A stretch of 64,000 nt of DNA from Niveibacterium sp. SC-1. Its GTDB lineage: Bacteria > Pseudomonadota > Gammaproteobacteria > Burkholderiales > Rhodocyclaceae. Shown here one piece after another: positions 37,212-50,600 of the stretch; position 1 is the first letter of the stretch, and each line of letters starts with the position of its first letter. Below the pieces are notes generated by a model, which was given only the letters and a program-made list of their open reading frames with translations, was not told the origin of the DNA and made no database searches. The stretch covers positions 5,084,001 through 5,148,000 of the forward strand of contig NZ_CP151275.1 of NCBI RefSeq assembly GCF_038235435.1, read 5' to 3'. Made by a program: the position numbers and the translations under genes.

Positions 37212-38552
37212 TCACTTGCCAATGCAGAAACGCGAGAAGATCACACCGAGCAAATCGTCCGCACCGAACTCGCCAGTAATCCGATTCACGGCTTCCTGCC
37301 CCAGGCGCAGTTCCTCTGCCATCAGATCCAGGCTGCCCTCTTCAGCCCTGAGCAAGGCATCGGTGATTTTCTCTCGCGCCTCGCGCAGGGCTTCGAGGTG
37401 GCGCTCACGCGCGAGGAAGACTTCTTCGCCGTGTGCTTCCCAGCCGGCAATCCGAAGCAGTTCCTCCCGCAACAGGGAGACGCCCTCACCGGTCTGCGCG
37501 CTCAGGTGAACCTGAACCACGCTCTCGACCCTCTCCGTCCGAGCCTGCCCCGAAGCGAGATCAATCTTGTTGAAGACCCAGATCACCGGCACACCTTCGG
37601 GCAGCCGCGCATCGATCGCGTGGTCCTCTGCCGTAATGCCGACCCGGGCATCCACCAATCGCAACACCACGTCGGCGCGTTCGATTTCCTGCCAGCTGCG
37701 CGCAATGCCGATCCGCTCCACCGTGTCCTCGGTTTCACGCAGCCCTGCGGTGTCTATGATGTGCAGCGGGATACCTTCGATCTGGATCATCTCCCGCAAG
37801 ACATCGCGGGTCGTACCGGCAACCTCGGTCACGATCGCCCTGTCCTGGCCGGAGAGCTGATTGAGAAGGCTGGATTTGCCCACATTCGGTTGCCCCGCCA
37901 GCACCACCTGCAGGCCACTGCGCAGGAGACTCCCCTGCTTGGCCTGCGCGAGCAGCGCGTCGAGATCATTCCCCAGTACATCGAGACGCTCGAAGGCCTT
38001 CGCCGCTTTGAGGAAGTCGATCTCTTCCTCCGGGAAATCCAGGGTCGCCTCGACCAGCATCCGCAGCTCGATCAGCTTCTCCCGCCAGGCGTGGATCTGC
38101 CGCGAGAAAGCACCGTCTAGAGAACGCAAGGCCGAGCGCGCCGCAACGGTCGTGTCGGCATCGATCAGATCCGCCACCGCCTCGGCCTGTGCCAGATCCA
38201 GCTTGTCGTTGAGGAAGGCCCTTTCGGTGAACTCCCCCGGACGGGCCAGGCGCGCGCCGAGCTCCAGGCAGCGGGCAAGCAACATACGCATCACCACCGG
38301 CCCGCCATGACCCTGGAGTTCGATCACGTCCTCGCCGGTATAGGAATGTGGTGCGGGGAAGAAAAGCAAAAGGCCGGCATCAATCGGCCGGCCTTCTGCA
38401 TCCAGGAACTTCACCAACTCCGCCTGGCGCGGACGGGCTTGCCGTCCGCTCAAGGCCACTGCCAGGGGAGCAAGCGTCTTGCCCGAAATCCTGACGACCC
38501 CGATGCCACCGCGTCCTGGTGCGGTGGCGATGGCTGCAATGGCGTCAGGCAT
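37212..38552 (-). CDS. mnmE: tRNA modification GTPase MnmE
   Basis: 446 residues. An N-terminal tetrahydrofolate-binding domain (starts [20 protein letters not shown]) is followed by a central helical region and an inserted G domain: P-loop [16 protein letters not shown] (about 223-238), [17 protein letters not shown]. The C-terminal FCIGK is conserved and holds a catalytically important Cys. Partner of MnmG in U34 modification. It overlaps the yidC end by 8 bp. Confidence 0.96.
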   Translation of the reverse strand: MPDAIAAIATAPGRGGIGVVRISGKTLAPLAVALSGRQARPRQAELVKFLDAEGRPIDAGLLLFFPAPHSYTGEDVIELQGHGGPVVMRMLLARCLELGARLARPGEFTERAFLNDKLDLAQAEAVADLIDADTTVAARSALRSLDGAFSRQIHAWREKLIELRMLVEATLDFPEEEIDFLKAAKAFERLDVLGNDLDALLAQAKQGSLLRSGLQVVLAGQPNVGKSSLLNQLSGQDRAIVTEVAGTTRDVLREMIQIEGIPLHIIDTAGLRETEDTVERIGIARSWQEIERADVVLRLVDARVGITAEDHAIDARLPEGVPVIWVFNKIDLASGQARTERVESVVQVHLSAQTGEGVSLLREELLRIAGWEAHGEEVFLARERHLEALREAREKITDALLRAEEGSLDLMAEELRLGQEAVNRITGEFGADDLLGVIFSRFCIGK

Positions 38553-40203
38553 TGGCGGGCTTGGATCCCCCGTTGATCATCCGCGTGATGTACCACTGCT
38601 GGGCGATGGAGAGCAGGTTGTTCACCGTCCAGTAGACCACCAGACCGGCCGGGAACCAGGCCATCATCACCGTAAATACCAATGGCATCATCATCATGAC
38701 CTTCGCCTGGGTCGGATCCGGCGGCGGCGGGTTGAGCTTCACCTGCACCAGGCTGGTGACGCCCATGATGATCGGGAGGATGAAGTACGGATCCTTGATC
38801 GAAAGGTCAGTGATCCAGCCCAGCCACGGCGCCTGGCGCATTTCAACCGCGCCCAGCAGCACCCAGTAGAGCGCGATGAAGACAGGCATCTGGATCAGCA
38901 TGGGCCAGCAGCCGCCCATGGGATTGACCTTCTCCTTCTTGTAGAGCTCCATCATCTCCTGGTTCATCTTCATCCGGTCGTCTTTGTACTGCTCCTGGAT
39001 GCGCTTCATCCGCGGCATGATGTTTTTCATCTTGGCCATGGACTTGTACGACGCGGCGGAGAGCGGGAAGAACACCAGCTTGAGGAGGACCGTCAGGGCG
39101 ATGATGGCCCAGCCCCAGTTCTGCACCAGCTTGTGCAGGAAGGACAGGACCCAGAAGAGCGGCGCGGCGATGACCGTCAGCCAACCGTAGTCGACCACCA
39201 GGTCCAGGCCCGGCGCGAGGGCTGCGAGCTTCTTCTGCTCCTGCGGACCAGCGTAGAGCTCGGCCTCCACGCTGGTCTTCTGGCCGGCAGCCAGTTGCGT
39301 CGGCGCGAGCTTCACACCAGCGGACGCCATGCCGTTGCCCAGATCCTGCACGAAGAACTCGCGCTGGCCTGCCTTGGGCAGGAAGGCACCGACGAAGTAG
39401 TGCTGCACCATCGCCACCCAACCGTCGCCCGCGGGTTCAGGCAGCTTGGCCTTGCCCTTGGTGATGTCTTCGAAGCTGACCTTCTTGTACTTGCCGCTCT
39501 CGCTGTAAAACGCGGGACCGGTGAAGGTCTGGGCCCCGAAGTAGCCACTCTTCGCCTCGGCGGCTTTCTCATCGCGCGAGAACTTGAAGTAGGCCTGGAC
39601 CGGCACAGTCGCCGCGCCGCCGTTCTCCAGCTCATGAACGACGTCGATCAGGTAGCTGCCGCGGTGAAAACGCAGGATCTTGCTGGCTTTGACACCATTG
39701 GTCCCTACCGGAGCATCGAGCCGCACTTCCACCACGTCCTGCCCCGCGGCCAGGACCCGCTTTCCGGCCGGCAAGGCGTACACCGTATTGTGGTTGGGCA
39801 GGCCCTCGCCGATGAGGCCGCTCTGGGCGAAGTAGTCGTGGCCCAGGCTGCCATCGTCGAAGAGCACGAAAGGCTTGTCCGGTGCGCCCGTCTGGCCGTG
39901 CTTGAGCAGCTCCAGCTTGACGATGTCGCCGCCCACGGCCGAGATCTCGGCACGCATCAGATCGGTTTCCACGATCACGCGCGGCGCCTTGTGACGGTCC
40001 GTCGCATTTTCCTGCGGCGTTGCACCGACGCTAGTGGTCGTCGCAGCGGGCGCGGATGCACTGCCGCTTGGCACGCCGGCCGTCTGTGCGCTCTGCGCCG
40101 CAGTGGGCAGCTGGGGCGGCTGGTTACGCTTGATCCAGGCTTCCCACAGCATGACCAGTGAGAAGGAGAAGATCGTGATCAGGATGAGGCGACGAATGTC
40201 CAT
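38545..40203 (-). CDS. yidC: Membrane protein insertase YidC
   Basis: 552 residues, the full Gram-negative length. An N-terminal transmembrane helix (about 7-25), a large periplasmic beta domain (about 90-340), then the conserved five-helix insertase core ([21 protein letters not shown] shortened; [20 protein letters not shown] shortened; [10 protein letters not shown]). It inserts inner-membrane proteins alone or with SecYEG. Part of the rpmH-rnpA-yidD-yidC-mnmE operon. Confidence 0.96.
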   Translation of the reverse strand: MDIRRLILITIFSFSLVMLWEAWIKRNQPPQLPTAAQSAQTAGVPSGSASAPAATTTSVGATPQENATDRHKAPRVIVETDLMRAEISAVGGDIVKLELLKHGQTGAPDKPFVLFDDGSLGHDYFAQSGLIGEGLPNHNTVYALPAGKRVLAAGQDVVEVRLDAPVGTNGVKASKILRFHRGSYLIDVVHELENGGAATVPVQAYFKFSRDEKAAEAKSGYFGAQTFTGPAFYSESGKYKKVSFEDITKGKAKLPEPAGDGWVAMVQHYFVGAFLPKAGQREFFVQDLGNGMASAGVKLAPTQLAAGQKTSVEAELYAGPQEQKKLAALAPGLDLVVDYGWLTVIAAPLFWVLSFLHKLVQNWGWAIIALTVLLKLVFFPLSAASYKSMAKMKNIMPRMKRIQEQYKDDRMKMNQEMMELYKKEKVNPMGGCWPMLIQMPVFIALYWVLLGAVEMRQAPWLGWITDLSIKDPYFILPIIMGVTSLVQVKLNPPPPDPTQAKVMMMMPLVFTVMMAWFPAGLVVYWTVNNLLSIAQQWYITRMINGGSKPANA

Positions 40204-40243
40204 CGGGCTCGATTTTCAGAGTAGGAGGATGCGCAAAGCGCGC

Positions 40244-40453
40244 TCAGGGAACGGGATCATAGCCGCCCAGATTCCAGGGATGGCAGCGCGACACACGACG
40301 CACGGCCAACCAGCCGCCTTTTATTGCACCGTGACGTTGCACGGCTTCGATGGCGTAGGCAGAACAACTGGGATGGAAACGGCAATTGCGGCCCAGGAGC
40401 GGGCTGAGGAAGTATCGATAGCCGCGTAAAGCAAGGATGAGCAGGGACTTCAT
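40244..40453 (-). CDS. yidD: Membrane protein insertion efficiency factor YidD
   Basis: 69 residues. The YidD core is intact: [26 protein letters not shown] (shortened here), the HG after the helix, and [14 protein letters not shown] at the C-terminus, with three conserved Cys. It supports YidC-dependent insertion. It lies 11 bp after rnpA and 40 bp before yidC. Confidence 0.93.
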   Translation of the reverse strand: MKSLLILALRGYRYFLSPLLGRNCRFHPSCSAYAIEAVQRHGAIKGGWLAVRRVSRCHPWNLGGYDPVP

Positions 40454-40464
40454 CGAAGTCGCGC

Positions 40465-40806
40465 TCAGCGCGGCCGCGGCAAGCGACCGAGAAGTTCAAG
40501 CAGTTCAGCGTGCAGGTTCTTGCGGCTCACGTCATCGACCTTTGCCGACAGGCGCACGACCAGATCGAGGCTGGGCAAACCTGCCCGGCCCAGCCGGAAC
40601 TCGTCCCGGCCAATGCGCTTGATCAGGTTACGCAGCACCGCCCGGCGAGCCAGTTTCTTGGCCACGACGAAGCCGATGCGGGCGTGGAGCAGATCGTTGG
40701 GTCGGTAGTGCAGGTTGAAGCTCTTGCCCCGAAGCACCCGACGATGTGCGAACACTGCAGCGAACTCGGCCGGAGTATGCAGGCGGAAGGCCGGACCGAA
40801 GCCCAC
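40465..40806 (-). CDS. rnpA: Ribonuclease P protein component
   Basis: 113 residues from a GTG at 40806 ([19 protein letters not shown]), close to the usual 115-120. The RNP motif region [22 protein letters not shown] (shortened) with [11 protein letters not shown] is diagnostic. The start is uncertain. The frame stays open 63 codons further into rpmH, and the segment between rpmH and this GTG encodes an Ala/Pro/Asp-rich stretch that could be a real N-terminal extension. No strong ribosome site marks the GTG. Confidence 0.88.
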   Translation of the reverse strand: MGFGPAFRLHTPAEFAAVFAHRRVLRGKSFNLHYRPNDLLHARIGFVVAKKLARRAVLRNLIKRIGRDEFRLGRAGLPSLDLVVRLSAKVDDVSRKNLHAELLELLGRLPRPR

Positions 40807-40933
40807 ATTCCGATCTGCTGGATCCGACCCTGCGGACAGCAGGTCCGCAGAATCTGGTGCGGCGGGCGCTAGCGCGGCGCTGTCATCGACAGGAACCGCT
40901 GCCTGCGCATCCGCCGTGTCCGACGCAGGGGTC

Positions 40934-41068
40934 TCAGACGGCGAGACGATGACGGCCCTTGGCGCGGCGGGCGGCGAGCACCGAACGACCACCACGGGTA
41001 CGCGAACGGACGAGGAAGCCGTGGGTACGCTTGCGGCGAACCACGGAGGGTTGATAAGTACGCTTCAT
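40934..41068 (-). CDS. rpmH: 50S ribosomal protein L34
   Basis: 44 residues, [20 protein letters not shown] onward and ending RHRLAV; essentially the canonical bacterial L34. First gene of the rpmH-rnpA-yidD-yidC-mnmE run, divergent from dnaA. Confidence 0.97.
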   Translation of the reverse strand: MKRTYQPSVVRRKRTHGFLVRSRTRGGRSVLAARRAKGRHRLAV

Positions 41069-41349
41069 GACCGGGTTCCTAGAAAGGGGCGAAAAACGCG
41101 CGAAAATAGCGCGGAATTCCCTATGTGTCAAGGGCTTAAGGAATTTCGGGCTTGGACAGCCTGTGGATAAATCCCCCGTTCAGGCGTAAAATCCTGTGGG
41201 TTAAACCATCGTCCGGACCCACATCAAAGTTGTCCGGAACGGTGTTCCCTCCGGTTACGGAAGCAATCCACAAGAGAAGAGAAACGGCGCTCCGCGGGCG
41301 TCTGCGTCCCCAGGCGGACGCGACAGCCCATCCGGACCGCCCACACCAC
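41069..41349. promoter_or_regulatory. Divergent rpmH-dnaA intergenic region with a DnaA box
   Basis: 281 bp without a gene. It must hold the divergent promoters of rpmH and dnaA. A perfect DnaA box (TGTGGATAA, 41162-41170, i.e. TTATCCACA on the minus strand) lies about 180 bp before the dnaA start and is suited to autoregulation or origin function. No other perfect box was seen here. Confidence 0.65.
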
Positions 41350-42750
41350 GTGAACCGAGAGTTCTGGCCCGTCTGCCTCGCCCGCCTGGAAGCCGAACTG
41401 CCGCCGCAGCAGTTCAACACCTGGATCCGCGCCCTGTCCACCGTGCCCGGTGAAGACCCGCGCGCGCTCCAGTTGCTGGCCCCCAACCGTTTCGTCCTGC
41501 AATGGGTGCGCGAGCGCTACCTGCGCCGCATCGAGGAAATCGGTGCCGAGTTCGTCGGCGAACCGATCTCCGTTACCTTGGCCCTGGGCAGTGGCCCTGC
41601 GCGTCCCAGCGCGCCGCCCGCCGCCACGCGCAGTGAGGCCCCGGCACGCACGGCCGCCTCTGCACCAAGCGCGCCGACCGTGACCACCCGCGAAGCAGAG
41701 CCCGAGAAGAACGAAACCGCGGGCTACGAGCGCACGCGCCTGAATCCCGATTTCACCTTCGACAACCTCGTCACCGGCCGCGCCAACGACCTCGCCCGGG
41801 CCGCCGCCATGCAGGTCTCGCAGAATCCCGGCACGTCCTACAACCCGCTCTTCGTCTATGGCGGCGTGGGCCTGGGCAAGACCCACCTGATCCACGCGCT
41901 GGGCAACGCGGTGTGGAAGGCCAATCCCAAGGCTGTGATCCGCTATGTGCACGCCGAGGATTACTACGCTGACGTAGTCCGTGCCTATCAACAAAAGAGT
42001 TTCGATAGTTTCAAGCGCTACTACCGCTCGCTGGACCTGCTGCTGATCGACGATATCCAGTTCTTCAACAACAAGAACCGGACCCAGGAAGAGTTCTTCC
42101 ATGCCTTCAACGCACTCACCGAGGCGCGCAAGCAGATCGTCATCACCTGTGACACCTACCCGAAGGACGTCACCGGCCTGGAAGACCGCCTGATCTCGCG
42201 TTTCGACTGGGGCCTGACGGTCCAGATCGAGCCGCCCGAGCTCGAAATGCGGGTGGCGATCCTGAAGAAGAAGGCCGAGAGCGAGCGCATCGTCGTCACC
42301 GACGACGTCGCCTTCCTGATCGCCAAGAACCTGCGTTCCAACGTGCGTGAGCTCGAAGGCGCACTCAAGAAGGTGCTGGCCTTCGCCCGCTTCCACGGCC
42401 GCGACATCAGCCTGGAAGTCGCCAAGGAAGCGCTGCGCGACCTCCTGGCCGCGCACAACCGCCAGATCACCTTCGAGCTGATCCAGAAGACGGTGGCCGA
42501 CTACTACAAGATCAAGGTCGCGGACATGCACTCCAAGAAGCGCACCCGGGCCATCGCCCGCCCGCGCCAGGTCGCCATGTTCCTCGCCAAGGAGCTGACG
42601 CCGGCCTCGCTGCCCGCGATCGGCGAGGCCTTTGGCGGCCGCGACCACACCACGGTACTCCACGCCTGCCGCACGATCGCCGATCTGCGGCTGGCCGACC
42701 AGCAACTCAACCACGACCTGCACGTGCTCACACAGACGCTCAGGGGCTAA
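41350..42750 (+). CDS. dnaA: Chromosomal replication initiator DnaA
   Basis: 466 residues from a GTG at 41350 ([20 protein letters not shown], a typical domain I start). Domain I covers about 1-85, then an Ala/Pro-rich linker (85-130). The AAA+ domain III has Walker [10 protein letters not shown] and Walker [11 protein letters not shown]. Domain IV has the DNA-binding signature [15 protein letters not shown]. The frame is open upstream to 41152, but nothing there resembles DnaA. It melts the origin and regulates its own promoter. Confidence 0.95.
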   Translation: MNREFWPVCLARLEAELPPQQFNTWIRALSTVPGEDPRALQLLAPNRFVLQWVRERYLRRIEEIGAEFVGEPISVTLALGSGPARPSAPPAATRSEAPARTAASAPSAPTVTTREAEPEKNETAGYERTRLNPDFTFDNLVTGRANDLARAAAMQVSQNPGTSYNPLFVYGGVGLGKTHLIHALGNAVWKANPKAVIRYVHAEDYYADVVRAYQQKSFDSFKRYYRSLDLLLIDDIQFFNNKNRTQEEFFHAFNALTEARKQIVITCDTYPKDVTGLEDRLISRFDWGLTVQIEPPELEMRVAILKKKAESERIVVTDDVAFLIAKNLRSNVRELEGALKKVLAFARFHGRDISLEVAKEALRDLLAAHNRQITFELIQKTVADYYKIKVADMHSKKRTRAIARPRQVAMFLAKELTPASLPAIGEAFGGRDHTTVLHACRTIADLRLADQQLNHDLHVLTQTLRG

Positions 42751-43316
42751 GCAGCAGCCAGGACAGCAAGGAGCCAGACCCGTTTTTGTGGATGAAGCGT
42801 GGGCGAAGCATGGAACGCTTTGGGGATAAACCCGGATTTCCGCGCCGGCGCCGATTTCCTCCACATTTGTTCATGCGCCTCTCCCCCCGGATGCAAACAG
42901 CTTCATACAGCAGCCAAGGCACTGAACAAAAAGAGAAAAACCGGCTTATCCACAGAAAACAGGTCAGGTTAACTAATAGTAGTTACTTATATAAAGACTC
43001 TTGTTAACAACAAACCCTTCTGCCTCCAGTGCCCCTCACGAGAGCCGGAAACGGACGGAAAAGCTGCAAGAGCAGTGAACGGAAGTGTCCCTTTTCAGGT
43101 GAGAGACCCTGGGGACAGCAAGAGGTAGAACCGCGGTAGGAAATGGGGAAAACCCGGACTGTTTGGCCAAGGCCGGTTTTCATCCCCACTTGTTCAGGTT
43201 GCAATACGCGACTTGTGCACAGATTAGTACATAGAGCAAGGCGCTGATTCTGAATGGAAAAGACTGCTTATCCACAGAAAACAGGCTCAGTTAACTAATA
43301 ATAGGAGTTTACTTAA
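42751..43316 (+). other. Putative replication origin region (dnaA-dnaN gap)
   Basis: 566 bp with no gene between dnaA and dnaN. Two perfect forward DnaA boxes (TTATCCACA at 42946-42954 and 43268-43276). One-mismatch boxes include TGTGGATGA (42787-42795) and TGGGGATAA (42821-42829), both reverse, and TTGTGCACA (43213-43221). Next to each perfect box is a local A/T-rich patch (about 42965-43012 and 43290-43316) in an otherwise GC-rich genome, candidate unwinding elements. The region also carries the dnaN promoter. Whether initiation occurs here or upstream of dnaA is not decidable from sequence alone. Confidence 0.65.
42821..43010 (+). repeat. Tandem repeat copy 1 in the origin region
   Basis: Diverged copy of 43144-43332 at a constant offset of about 322-323 bp. 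Shared blocks include TGGGGATAAACCCGGA versus TGGGGAAAACCCGGA, CCACATTTGTTCA versus CCCACTTGTTCA, the nearly identical GCTTATCCACAGAAAACAGG, TTAACTAATA, and a closing TTGTTAACA. Contains one perfect DnaA box. Confidence 0.75.
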
Positions 43317-43332
43317 ATGCTTCTGTTAACAG
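43144..43332 (+). repeat. Tandem repeat copy 2, running into the dnaN start
   Basis: Partner of 42821-43010. It carries the second perfect DnaA box, the dnaN ribosome site (AGGAG at 43303-43307) and the first codons of dnaN (the GTTAACA block is inside dnaN). Copy 1 lacks the corresponding ATG, so it looks like a decayed duplicate of the dnaN leader. Confidence 0.75.
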
Positions 43333-44420
43333 CTTCGCGCGAAGCGCTGCTGGGGCCCCTGCAGTCGGTTTCCGGCATTGTCGAGAAGCGGCATACCCTG
43401 CCCATCCTCTCGAACGTGCTGATCGACAAGAAGGGCGACGCGCTCACCCTGCTCGCCACGGACATCGAGATCCAGATCCGCACCGGTGGCAACGCCGGCG
43501 GCGGTGAGGACGCCAGCCTCACGGTCGGTGCACGCAAGCTGCAGGACATCCTGCGGGCGCTGCCTGAAGGTACCGAGATCAATCTCAAGCTCGACGCCAA
43601 CCGCCTCGCCCTGCACGCCGGCAAGAGCCGCTTCCAGCTGCAGACGCTGCCGGCTACCGACTATCCGCGCATGCAGTTCAACGAAGCCGAGTCGGTCAAG
43701 ATCACGGTCTCGCAGAAGGCCTTCAAGCGTCAGCTCGCCCAGGTGGCCTACGCCATGGCCGCGCAGGACATCCGTTACTATCTCAACGGCCTGCTCCTGG
43801 TCGTGCAGGGTTCGGAGCTGCGCATGGTGGCCACCGACGGCCACCGGCTCGCTTTTGCGAGCGCACCGCTGGAAGGCGACCTGCCCAAGGCCGAGGTGAT
43901 CCTGCCGCGCAAGACCGTGCTCGAACTCGCCCGCCAGCTCGCCGACACGGATGAACCGCTGGAGATCGCGCTTGCCGGCAACCAGGCCCGCTTCACCTTC
44001 GGTCCGATCGAGCTGATCACCAAGCTCATCGACGGCAAGTTCCCCGACTACGAGCGTGTGATTCCGCCGAATCACCCCAAGCTCATCAATCTTGGCCGTA
44101 TCGCCTTCCTCGCTTCCCTGCAGCGCGCCGCGATCCTGACCAACGAGAAGTTCCGCGGCGTGCGCGTGGTGCTCGCCTCGGGCAGTCTCAAGATCCTCTC
44201 CACCAACGCGGAGCAGGAAGAGGCGCAAGAGGAACTGGAAGTCGACTACGCCGGCGAAGGCGTGGATATCGGCTTCAACGTCACCTACCTGCTCGACGTG
44301 CTCACCAACAGCAGTACCGACGAAATCGAAATGCGCCTGAACGACGGCAACTCCAGCGCGCTGATCACCCTGCCGGGCGACGACCGCTTCAAGTACGTCG
44401 TCATGCCGATGCGGATTTAA
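43317..44420 (+). CDS. dnaN: DNA polymerase III beta sliding clamp
   Basis: 367 residues, normal length. Starts MLLLTASREALLGPLQSV and ends with the conserved FKYVVMPMRI. Landmarks are KRHTLPILSNVLI, RYYLNGLLLVVQG and TDGHRLAF. Ring-shaped processivity factor. AGGAG lies 9 nt before the ATG. recF, often next in other phyla, is absent and gyrB follows. Confidence 0.97.
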   Translation: MLLLTASREALLGPLQSVSGIVEKRHTLPILSNVLIDKKGDALTLLATDIEIQIRTGGNAGGGEDASLTVGARKLQDILRALPEGTEINLKLDANRLALHAGKSRFQLQTLPATDYPRMQFNEAESVKITVSQKAFKRQLAQVAYAMAAQDIRYYLNGLLLVVQGSELRMVATDGHRLAFASAPLEGDLPKAEVILPRKTVLELARQLADTDEPLEIALAGNQARFTFGPIELITKLIDGKFPDYERVIPPNHPKLINLGRIAFLASLQRAAILTNEKFRGVRVVLASGSLKILSTNAEQEEAQEELEVDYAGEGVDIGFNVTYLLDVLTNSSTDEIEMRLNDGNSSALITLPGDDRFKYVVMPMRI

Positions 44421-44494
44421 GCAAGCACTTCGCCATGCGGGCTGCCGGGCGCCATGCCCGGCGGCTTCGCACCGGCGGTTTGCCGCGCCCTTGA

Positions 44495-47023
<2,529 letters not shown>

Positions 47024-47107
47024 GTTGTTGTGTGTGTCGATGAACACATGAGTTGAGAGAACGGGACGCCCAAGTCTCCAGGCTTGTCGCCTCCACTCCT
47101 AACAGCT

Positions 47108-47140
47108 AATGGCGCCAACGTTGAGTTGGCGCCATTTTTC
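47108..47140 (+). terminator. Rho-independent terminator after gyrB
   Basis: Perfect 12-bp inverted repeat AATGGCGCCAAC / GTTGGCGCCATT with a 5-nt loop, followed by TTTCTTTT. It isolates the gyrB operon from the following accessory module. Confidence 0.95.
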
Positions 47141-47274
47141 TTTTCCGGTCACCGTTCCGGGTCGCCAGTAGAAGTGCTTCGGCCCGCTCGGAATCTCGTC
47201 CGCGTCTTGCCTATAGTGGATGAGCTGTCCCCGGCATTCCGCCGTGGGGGGGTCCTGCGGATGGGCGGGGGATC

Positions 47275-47622
47275 ATGGCGAGTCACTACATCCGGTTCGA
47301 CACTGCGGACGGTCAGACCCTGCTCGTTGAGGCCGAAGTCGAGGAGCTTGCCTCGCCCGGTGGGGTGGTGAAGGCCGGGGTTGGCGACAAGATCCGCGAG
47401 ACGATCGCGGCCGCGCGGGATTCGCTGGATGGCGCGATGCGGCGCGCGGTTTCCGGCAATGCGCGCGCCATCATCGAGGCGGTGCAGGATCTGCCGCGGC
47501 CTCCCAGCGAGATCGAGATTTCCTTCGGCCTCAAGGTGACGGGCGAGGCTGGCAACATTGCGGTCGGCAAGGCGGGCAGCGATGTGAACTACCAGGTCAA
47601 GCTCGTCTGGAAACAGACGTAG
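47275..47622 (+). CDS. Trypsin-co-occurring domain protein (CU044_2847/Trypco1-like)
   Basis: 115 residues, soluble. The N-terminal strand YIRFDTADGQTLLVEAE, the helix around IRETIAAARDSLDGAM, the phrase ARAIIEAVQDLPRPPSEIEISFGLKV (shortened) and a C-terminal strand ending YQVKLVWKQ match my memory of the small CU044_2847/Trypco1 family. Its members are encoded next to trypsin-like peptidase-NTPase genes in predicted conflict systems. The trypsin-STAND gene starts 6 bp downstream, which supports the call. The biochemical role is unknown; a sensor or peptidase-regulating partner is inference. Confidence 0.75.
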   Translation: MASHYIRFDTADGQTLLVEAEVEELASPGGVVKAGVGDKIRETIAAARDSLDGAMRRAVSGNARAIIEAVQDLPRPPSEIEISFGLKVTGEAGNIAVGKAGSDVNYQVKLVWKQT

Positions 47623-47628
47623 TGCCCG

Positions 47629-50600
47629 ATGGATGAGCAGCTCGTTCGGGGTGTGGTCCGCATCCTTGCGGCGGATGGAAGCACGGCGGGAACGGGCTTC
47701 CTTATCAGCGCGGACGGCCTGATCGTAACCTGTGCCCATGTGCTCGGCGGACGCGACGCGGTTTCGCTAGTCTTCTCCGACACCTCCGAAGCGCGGCTGG
47801 CGCGGCTTGAGCCTGGCGGCCTGCGCGCTTCCAATGCGGAGGACGTCGCCATCCTGCGTCTGGAGGGGGCCTCGCCCGCGGGCGCCGTCCCGCTGCGCCT
47901 GGGAGCTTCAGGGCAGAGCCTCGGCCATGCGGTTCGCTGTTTCGGGTATCCGGCCGCGGCATTGATCGCCGGTATGTGGGGTAGCGGGCGGATCGTGGGC
48001 GCCACGCGGCAGGACGGCCATCCGGTCCTGCAGCTCGAAGAAGGCTCCGACATCACCCGCGGCTTCAGCGGCGCGCCGGTGATTGATCTACTCAGCCGCT
48101 GCGCGATCGGCATGGTCAGTGCAATCACCGCGGCGGATGCCCACGGCCGCCAGTCCGGCGCGGTGTTCGCCACGCCGCTGGAGACCCTGCAGGAAATCGT
48201 CCCCCAGCTGACGCTCGTTCCCGCGCTGGCGGGCTCCACCTTCCTCGCCGGCATGGAGGGCGATCCGCTGCCGCCGCTGCGCGAACGCGCGGACCGCCAG
48301 AGCGCGCTCTGGTTGCGCGAGAACACCGATTCCGGCCGCTACCTGCCCGCGGTCTTCGCTGCCCGGCCGGCGATGCAGGCCGCGATCGCGGATTTCCTCG
48401 ATGGGGGATGCGCGGGCTTCGTGCTGACGGGCGAATCCGGCATGGGCAAGACCAGCCTGCTCTGCCACCTGATCGAGCAGTGGCGGCGCGAGGGCGAGCT
48501 GGTGCTCGCCTTCCATGCGCAAAGTCTGCAAGTCGAACAGCCCCTGGAGGCACGCATCCTCCTGGACCTGCACCTGCCCGCGGATTTCGCAGCCCTGCTC
48601 CAGGTCCTGCAGACAGCCAGGCGCCGGCTGATCCTGGTGCTCGACGGCGTAAACGAACACGCTCAGGCGATCCAACTTCTGCAGCAGATCTCCAGCTTCG
48701 TCCGGCGCTATGCAAACCCGCCCGACGCCGACGGGCCGGCGGCGATCAAGTTGCTGCTCTCCTTCCGCAGCCGTTTCCTTGATCGGCTGCTCGACGGCCT
48801 TCCGGGCGGCGAACAGGACGAGGCCAGGTTGTTTCCGGACTTTGCCTTCCTGCGCCGCGCCGGCAGCGAAGGGGCTGATGACGCGCGCTCGCGCTATCGC
48901 TTCGAGCTTGGTGCTATCGCGCCTGCGGAGATCGAAGCCATCTACGGCGCTTACCGGCAATACCACGCAGCGCCGGACGCGCCTGCCCGGCACTGCCCGA
49001 TCACCACCTTCGCAGACATCGAGAAGTCCTGGTACCCCCTGCTGGCGAATCCCTTCTACCTGCGCATGCTGGTCGAGGCCTACAACGGACGTGCGATCCC
49101 GGTGCAGCCCTGGCATGGCGAGATCATGCGCAGCTTCTGCGAACTCAAGATCTGGGGAAGCGAGCGCGAGGCGCACCGCTACGCCACCCGCGCGGAGCTG
49201 GTTGACCAGCTGGTCGCGCAGATGCGCCGGCAGCAGCTCGCCATCCTGCGCAAGGACGCGCTGGAGGCACTCTCGCCGCAGTGGGCCCGCGCGGTGCACA
49301 CGGAAGGGGTCGCCGCCAGCGCGTATCGGCAGCTGATCGAAGACGGCGTGCTGATGGAGACCACCGTGCGCGAAACCACGGGGCGCGCGGCACGCACCCA
49401 GGTGCTGGTGCGCTTCGCCTTCGACACCTTGTTCGAATACCTGCTGGGCGACGACATCCTGCGCGAGGCCGGCGGTTGGGCGGGACTGAGCGGAGCGCGG
49501 CTGGGCGCGGAGATCCGGCAAGGCCAGGCCTTTCCCTATCTTGTCGGCGCCGTGGAACACCTGGTGCTGGAAGCGGTCGATAGCGGCAACTTTTTGCCCC
49601 TGGTCGAACTCTTCGGCGCCCTCGACTGCGGCGTGCATGAGGAGGTCTACACGGCCCTTTCGCCACACTTCCAGGCGATCGCCGGACCCTCGGGTGGGTG
49701 GTACCTGACGTATGACCGTACCGGTAGCCCGGAACTCTTCGCCCGCCTCGAAGAAAGCCGTTTCCTCCTGCGGATCCTGTGGAAACTGTACGAGTGGGGC
49801 GATCCGGTGTCCGCTCCGCTCTCCACCCTCGCGGGCGAGGGCCGCGGTCGCGGGCGGCGCTCGCGTTGGCACCGGCACTTCCAGCGCCTGGTCGAGGCGA
49901 TCGAATGCGGAGCGGAACCGCGAGCAGCCTTCAACATCGCGCTCTGGATGGCGGGCCGCGCCGGTCTGGAGAAGGATCACCAGCTGACCCCGCTTACCTC
50001 GGGACTGGCCGACCGGCTGCGGACGAGGCGCATCGATGTGGGCGAAGAGGGCAACAGGGCAGACGAACGCGCCGCCGTGATGGCGATCCAGGCGCTGGCA
50101 CTGGCTGACACTGGCGACCTCGACGCGGCCATCGCGATGGCCGAGCAAGCCAGCTTGCGGCTGCAAGCCCTCCCGCAGGCGGATTTCGATGGCCAGCGGG
50201 CGGAACTGCATGTCCAGCTCGCGAGCTTCCACGGGCGGGCCGGCCAGCTGGCCGAGACCGTGGTCCACGCGCGCCGCGCCGCACAGTTGCTGCGCCAACG
50301 CCCGCGGCCGGACCTGCGCGAGCGCCAGCTGCTCGTCAATGCGCTCGGCTTCGAGCGCCAGGCGCTCGAAGGGCAAGACGCCAGTGCTGATGTCAGGGCT
50401 CTGCTCGCCGAGCGTGTTGGCCTGCTGCGCGACTTGCTCGTCTCGGACGATCTGCCCGCCTTGCGCGAGCCCCTCGCAGACGACCTGATGGCCCTTTCCG
50501 CCGCGGCCGCCGATGCGGGCGATCCACAGCACTCGCTGGCGTGCGCGAGCGAGGCGGTCGAGCTATGCCGCGCGCCGGCGGCAACGAGCGAAGATCCCGA

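Noticed and set aside
41342..41357. CACGTG near the dnaA start as a third parS
   Set aside because: Only 10 of 16 positions match parS, with the left arm lost.
48088..50532. Long open frame (814 codons) antisense to the trypsin-STAND gene
   Set aside because: The plus-strand protein has protease and NTPase motifs. The antisense product shows only Arg/Gln/Val-rich composition typical of shadows.
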